64,000 nucleotides of DNA, taken from Campylobacter concisus (GTDB taxonomy: Bacteria; Campylobacterota; Campylobacteria; Campylobacterales; Campylobacteraceae). The stretch lies in NCBI RefSeq assembly GCF_003048905.1, contig NZ_PIRO01000001.1, positions 248,001 through 312,000 on the forward strand. Reading direction: 5' to 3'. Below the pieces are notes generated by a model. It did not search any database, had not been told where the DNA came from, and saw only the letters and a program-made list of their open reading frames with translations. This document shows positions 59,547 through 64,000 of the stretch, one piece after another. The first letter of the stretch is position 1, and every line of letters starts with the position of its first letter. A program made the translations under genes and the position numbers.

Positions 59547-61625
59547 TTAGCCATTTCTCTTTTTAATGATTTCATCACTTACGTTTTTAGGAACTTCTTC
59601 GTAGTGATCAAATTCCATTGAATAAGTTGCACGACCTTGAGTCATTGAGCGAAGATCTGTTGAATAGCCAAACATTTGAGCTAATGGACAATAAGCTGCA
59701 ATAATCTTTACGCCATTTCTATCATCCATTGAATTTACTTGGCCACGGCGTTTGTTAAGGTCGCCTATAACATCACCCATATACTCTTCTGGAGTTTCAA
59801 CTTCAACCTTCATCATAGGCTCAAGAATAACAGCACCTGCCTTTCTAGCACCTTCCTTGAATCCCATTGAAGCAGCAAGTTTAAATGCCATTTCAGATGA
59901 GTCAACTTCATGGTAGCTACCATCAAATAGCGTAACTTTAACGTCTTCAACTGGGTAACCAGCAAGAACACCGCTTTGAAGTGCCTCTTTGCAGCCTTTT
60001 TCAACAGCTGGAATATATTCTTTTGGAACAACACCACCTTTGATATCATTAACAAACTCAAATCCACTAGCAGCTGGAAGCGGCTCAATACGTAAAAATA
60101 CGTGACCGTATTGACCACGACCGCCTGATTGTTTAGCATACTTATACTCTTGTTCAACTGTCTTACGAATAGTTTCACGATAAGCAACTTGTGGTTGTCC
60201 AACTTCAGCATCTACCTTAAATTCACGAAGCATACGATCGACAATGATCTCAAGGTGAAGCTCACCCATACCACTAATGATAGTTTGTCCGCTCTCTTCA
60301 TCAGTGCTAACTCTAAAGCTTGGATCTTCTTGAGCTAGTTTTTGAAGAGCGATCGCCATTTTTTCTTGATCTGCCTTTGTTTTTGGCTCAACTGCAACAC
60401 TGATAACTGGCTCTGGGAAGTCCATTCTCTCAAGGATAACTTTATCTTTTTCACTTGCTAGAGTATCGCCTGTTAGAGTATTTTTTAGACCAACAACAGC
60501 GCCGATCTCACCAGCGAAAAGCTCAGTAATCTCTTCACGTTTATTTGAGTGCATTTTTAGTAAACGGCCGATTCTCTCTTTGCAGTCTTGAACTGTGTTG
60601 TAAGCATAGCTACCACTTTCAAGGCTTCCTCTATAAACACGGATAAATGTTAGCTGTCCAACAAACGGGTCAGTCATAATCTTAAACGCAAGAGCGGCAA
60701 ATTCGCCATCATCTGTACTTTCAACAGTTACTTCAGCGCCATCTTCATAAACACCATTTATTGCTGCGATCTCATCTGGAGCTGGTAAATAATCAACAAC
60801 AGCATCAAGTAGAGGTTGGATACCTTTGTTCTTAAACGCAGTTCCGCAAAGCATAGGCGTGATAGTCATTCTCAAGCAGCCTGCTTTTATGCCTTTTTTG
60901 ATCTCTTCTTCACTTAGCTCTTCACCAGCAAAAAATTTCTCCATCAAGCTATCATCTGTCTCTGAAACTGCTTCGATTAGTTTTGCACGGTATTCCTCTG
61001 CTTTTTCTTTAACTTCAGCTGGAATTTCTTCTTCAACATAGTCAGTTGGTTTTTTCTCATCATTCCAAACATAAGCTTTCATTCTTACAAGGTCAACCAC
61101 ACCTCTAAAGTTATCCTCGGCACCTATAGGAATTTGAATAGGAATTGGGTTTGCTTTTAGTCTTTCCCTGATTTGCTCTTCAACTCTAAAGAAATTTGCA
61201 CCAATTCTGTCCATTTTATTAACAAAAACGATTCTTGGTACGTGATATTTATTTGCTTGTCTCCAAACAGTTTCTGATTGTGGTTGAACACCTCCAACAG
61301 AACAAAATACTGAAACAGTACCGTCAAGAACACGCATAGAACGCTCAACTTCGATAGTAAAGTCAACGTGTCCCGGAGTGTCAATTAGGTTTATTTGATA
61401 ACCCTTCCAAAATGCCGTAGTTGCAGCTGAAGTAATAGTAATACCACGCTCTTTTTCTTGTTCCATCCAGTCCATGGTAGCAGCACCATCATGAACCTCA
61501 CCTATTTTATGGCTCATGCCAGTAAAGAATAAAATTCTCTCACTAGTAGTTGTCTTTCCAGCATCAATGTGAGCCGCAATACCGATATTTCTTACCTTAT
61601 GTAAAGGCGTTTTTCTCTCTGCCAT
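59547..61625 (-). CDS. fusA: Elongation factor G
   Basis: EF-G is the GTPase that translocates tRNAs and mRNA on the ribosome. The 692-residue protein has G1 [15 protein letters not shown] (about 18-32), the ITITSAATT switch, [15 protein letters not shown] and [10 protein letters not shown], then domains II to V, including the [12 protein letters not shown] region and [15 protein letters not shown]. The length is standard. It follows rpsG after 12 bases in the classic str operon order. Confidence 0.98.
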   Translation of the reverse strand: MAERKTPLHKVRNIGIAAHIDAGKTTTSERILFFTGMSHKIGEVHDGAATMDWMEQEKERGITITSAATTAFWKGYQINLIDTPGHVDFTIEVERSMRVLDGTVSVFCSVGGVQPQSETVWRQANKYHVPRIVFVNKMDRIGANFFRVEEQIRERLKANPIPIQIPIGAEDNFRGVVDLVRMKAYVWNDEKKPTDYVEEEIPAEVKEKAEEYRAKLIEAVSETDDSLMEKFFAGEELSEEEIKKGIKAGCLRMTITPMLCGTAFKNKGIQPLLDAVVDYLPAPDEIAAINGVYEDGAEVTVESTDDGEFAALAFKIMTDPFVGQLTFIRVYRGSLESGSYAYNTVQDCKERIGRLLKMHSNKREEITELFAGEIGAVVGLKNTLTGDTLASEKDKVILERMDFPEPVISVAVEPKTKADQEKMAIALQKLAQEDPSFRVSTDEESGQTIISGMGELHLEIIVDRMLREFKVDAEVGQPQVAYRETIRKTVEQEYKYAKQSGGRGQYGHVFLRIEPLPAASGFEFVNDIKGGVVPKEYIPAVEKGCKEALQSGVLAGYPVEDVKVTLFDGSYHEVDSSEMAFKLAASMGFKEGARKAGAVILEPMMKVEVETPEEYMGDVIGDLNKRRGQVNSMDDRNGVKIIAAYCPLAQMFGYSTDLRSMTQGRATYSMEFDHYEEVPKNVSDEIIKKRNG

Positions 61626-61637
61626 ACTAATTCTTTC

Positions 61638-62129
<492 letters not shown>

Positions 62130-62186
62130 TTATGAAATTTTACTCAAACGTTTGCAAATTTTAGCAACGTCTGCGAACCTAAATTT

Positions 62187-62585
62187 TTACTTTTTTGTTG
62201 CAGCTGCAGCGCCAGCTTTAGGGCGTTTCGCACCATATTTAGAACGAGAAACTGTTCTTTTTGCAACACCAGCAGTATCAAGTGCACCACGAACGATGTG
62301 ATATTTAACACCTGGTAAGTCTTTAACCCTACCACCGCGAACTAAAACGATACTGTGTTCTTGTAGGTTGTGACCTTCACCACCGATATAGCTGATGACT
62401 TCAAAACCGCTTGTTAGCCTGACTTTGGCAACTTTCCTCAAAGCTGAGTTTGGTTTTTTAGGAGTTGTAGTATAAACCCTAGTGCAAACTCCTCTTCTTT
62501 GAGGGCACTCTTTTAACGCTGGAGATTTTGACTTAACAGTCACTTTCTTGCGTTCTTTTCTGACCAATTGATTTATGGTTGGCAC
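62187..62585 (-). CDS. rpsL: 30S ribosomal protein S12 (GTG start)
   Basis: S12 sets decoding accuracy. I start at GTG (62585), giving [15 protein letters not shown], the invariant N-terminus, with GAAAGGAA six bases upstream. An in-frame ATG five codons earlier would add residues no S12 has. The streptomycin region [15 protein letters not shown] (Lys at the usual site) is wild type in form. The 132-residue length includes a [10 protein letters not shown] tail. Confidence 0.97.
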   Translation of the reverse strand: MPTINQLVRKERKKVTVKSKSPALKECPQRRGVCTRVYTTTPKKPNSALRKVAKVRLTSGFEVISYIGGEGHNLQEHSIVLVRGGRVKDLPGVKYHIVRGALDTAGVAKRTVSRSKYGAKRPKAGAAAATKK

Positions 62586-62622
62586 AATAATTCCTTTCAA
62601 CTAAATTTATTAAAAAGACCTA

Positions 62623-62628
62623 ATTTTA
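62623..62628 (-). promoter_or_regulatory. rpsL: Candidate -10 element of the rpsL unit
   Basis: AAATAAAATTAGG on the minus strand gives TAAAAT 37 bases before the GTG start of rpsL, downstream of the DoxX terminator. Confidence 0.4.
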
Positions 62629-62688
62629 TTTAAAATAAACTTAAATAACGGTTAATAAGTTAGACTTACTCATCTAATTCTTGATTTT

Positions 62689-62710
62689 ATAAAGACTATG
62701 CTGTCTTTAT
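62689..62710 (-). terminator. Terminator between the doxX gene and rpsL
   Basis: ATAAAGAC (62689-62696) pairs with GTCTTTAT (62703-62710), an 8-bp stem with a 6-base loop, starting seven bases after the DoxX stop. The T-tract on the minus strand is inside the stem and short, so efficiency is uncertain. Confidence 0.5.
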
Positions 62711-62716
62711 TTTGTA

Positions 62717-63106
62717 TTAGTCTTGTTTGACAGCATATTTGCCACTACCTATCAAAAGAATACAAAGTGAAATAGCAATATAAAGGCAAATAAGCTCTGA
62801 TTTAAATCCATTAACCTCATTTAATGCAAATAAATTTGCAAATCCATAGTACGAGTATAAAATAGTAATACTAGTACCTAAAACTAGGATAGCGCCTACC
62901 CTTGAATAAAAACCAATAATTAACATAATTGGCGCTAAGACCTCTCCAAGGTAAGAAAAATATGCCAAAAATCCAGGTAAACCAGCATTTACTAATATAC
63001 CTTTTACTCCACTAAGTCCATGTAAAATTTTACCAAAGCCATGCATAAAAAGGCAGATACCGAGTCCTAAACGTATAAATAAAAGTCCTAGATCAACGTT
63101 TTTCAT
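62717..63106 (-). CDS. DoxX-family membrane protein
   Basis: A 129-residue protein with four spans. LLFIRLGLGICLFMHGFGKI (about 7-26) and FLAYFSYLGEVLAPIMLIIG match the DoxX family, members of which are linked to oxidative stress or to thiosulfate:quinone oxidoreduction. I start at the ATG at 63106 (MKNVDLGLLF), with GGAGAATTT just upstream; an ATG eight codons earlier lacks family support. It is placed between rpoC and rpsL, with its own promoter and terminator. Confidence 0.85.
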   Translation of the reverse strand: MKNVDLGLLFIRLGLGICLFMHGFGKILHGLSGVKGILVNAGLPGFLAYFSYLGEVLAPIMLIIGFYSRVGAILVLGTSITILYSYYGFANLFALNEVNGFKSELICLYIAISLCILLIGSGKYAVKQD

Positions 63107-63138
63107 AAATTCTCCATGATGTGGTTTCAAAGATAAGG

Positions 63139-63144
63139 ATTTTA
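63139..63144 (-). promoter_or_regulatory. Candidate -10 element of the doxX gene
   Basis: CTAATAAAATCC on the minus strand gives TAAAAT 33 bases before the doxX ATG, with the same following C as the other promoters in the window. Confidence 0.45.
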
Positions 63145-63200
63145 TTAGGTGATAGTTAATAGCTTGTAAATTTTTAATTGATTTAATTCTATAAAGAGAC

Positions 63201-63223
63201 TAAGCCCCAAAAATAGGGGCTTA
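63201..63223 (-). terminator. rpoC: Terminator of rpoC
   Basis: TAAGCCCC (63201-63208) pairs with GGGGCTTA (63216-63223), a perfect 8-bp stem with a 7-base loop, five bases after the rpoC stop. Downstream on the minus strand are scattered T's. Confidence 0.7.
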
Positions 63224-63228
63224 AAGGA

Positions 63229-64000
<772 letters not shown>

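Noticed and set aside
59813..60211. Long open frame of 132 residues within fusA.
   Set aside because: It is an alternative frame of a highly conserved gene on the same strand, with no family match.

Overview
The window is AT-rich chromosomal DNA from a Campylobacter-type epsilonproteobacterium, most like the C. concisus group. Supporting signs are a major outer membrane porin of the Campylobacter type, a fused CcsBA cytochrome c synthetase, a short Mfd, a MagIII-type alkylbase glycosylase, and gene blocks whose order I recall from C. jejuni (leuS-secF-secD-yajC/lnt/metK; pepF-uvrD-truB-csrA-ispE-smpB; flgB-flgC-fliE-pbp). It is ordinary core genome with a few accessory patches. I see no prophage, insertion sequence, CRISPR array or rRNA operon.

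Layout. 1-355 is the start of purL, cut by the window edge. 628-5991 is one tightly packed leftward run: mdaB, mnmE, jag/khpB, yidC, yidD, rnpA and rpmH. rnpA appears to lack any ATG/GTG/TTG start and probably begins at ATT inside the end of rpmH. Divergent from rpmH are a UDG-superfamily protein, whose promoter places the transcript start on the ATG, and a periplasmic protein. 8059-9455 holds ybgC and an orphan PD-(D/E)XK nuclease-like gene, followed by a 312-base gene-free AT-rich stretch. 9768-13548 is a GC mosaic: a split ThrE-type exporter and an M48 protease with high GC alternate with AT-rich DUF4149 and prmC genes. An SNF transporter, an unknown gene, dnaQ-like, rpe and a two-gene signalling module (STAS-STAS-CheX-like and HDOD-like) follow, then rpmB, a K+ channel, a DUF465 protein, cysE and cysK.

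22671-38483 is mostly leftward: magIII, a DUF815 ATPase, mfd, folC, a diguanylate cyclase, lptE, leuS, a DUF6394-type membrane protein, secF, secD, yajC and metK, with lnt divergent from yajC. 38621-50363 is rightward: an SstT-like symporter, pepF, a protein resembling the ClpXP adaptor SspB, uvrD, truB, csrA, ispE, smpB, a thioredoxin-fold lipoprotein, then flgB-flgC-fliE behind a textbook sigma-54 promoter, and a class B penicillin-binding protein. 50475-64000 is leftward again: two unknown proteins, ccsBA, a cytochrome c, the porin, a lipoprotein, a possibly sigma-28-controlled protein, dps, a rhodanese, tRNA-Arg(CCU), fusA, rpsG, rpsL, a DoxX protein and the end of rpoC.

Many genes overlap by 1-20 bases, implying translational coupling. 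Transcription units are closed by clear hairpins. Many promoters share a -10 element of the form TAAAAT or TATAAT followed by C.
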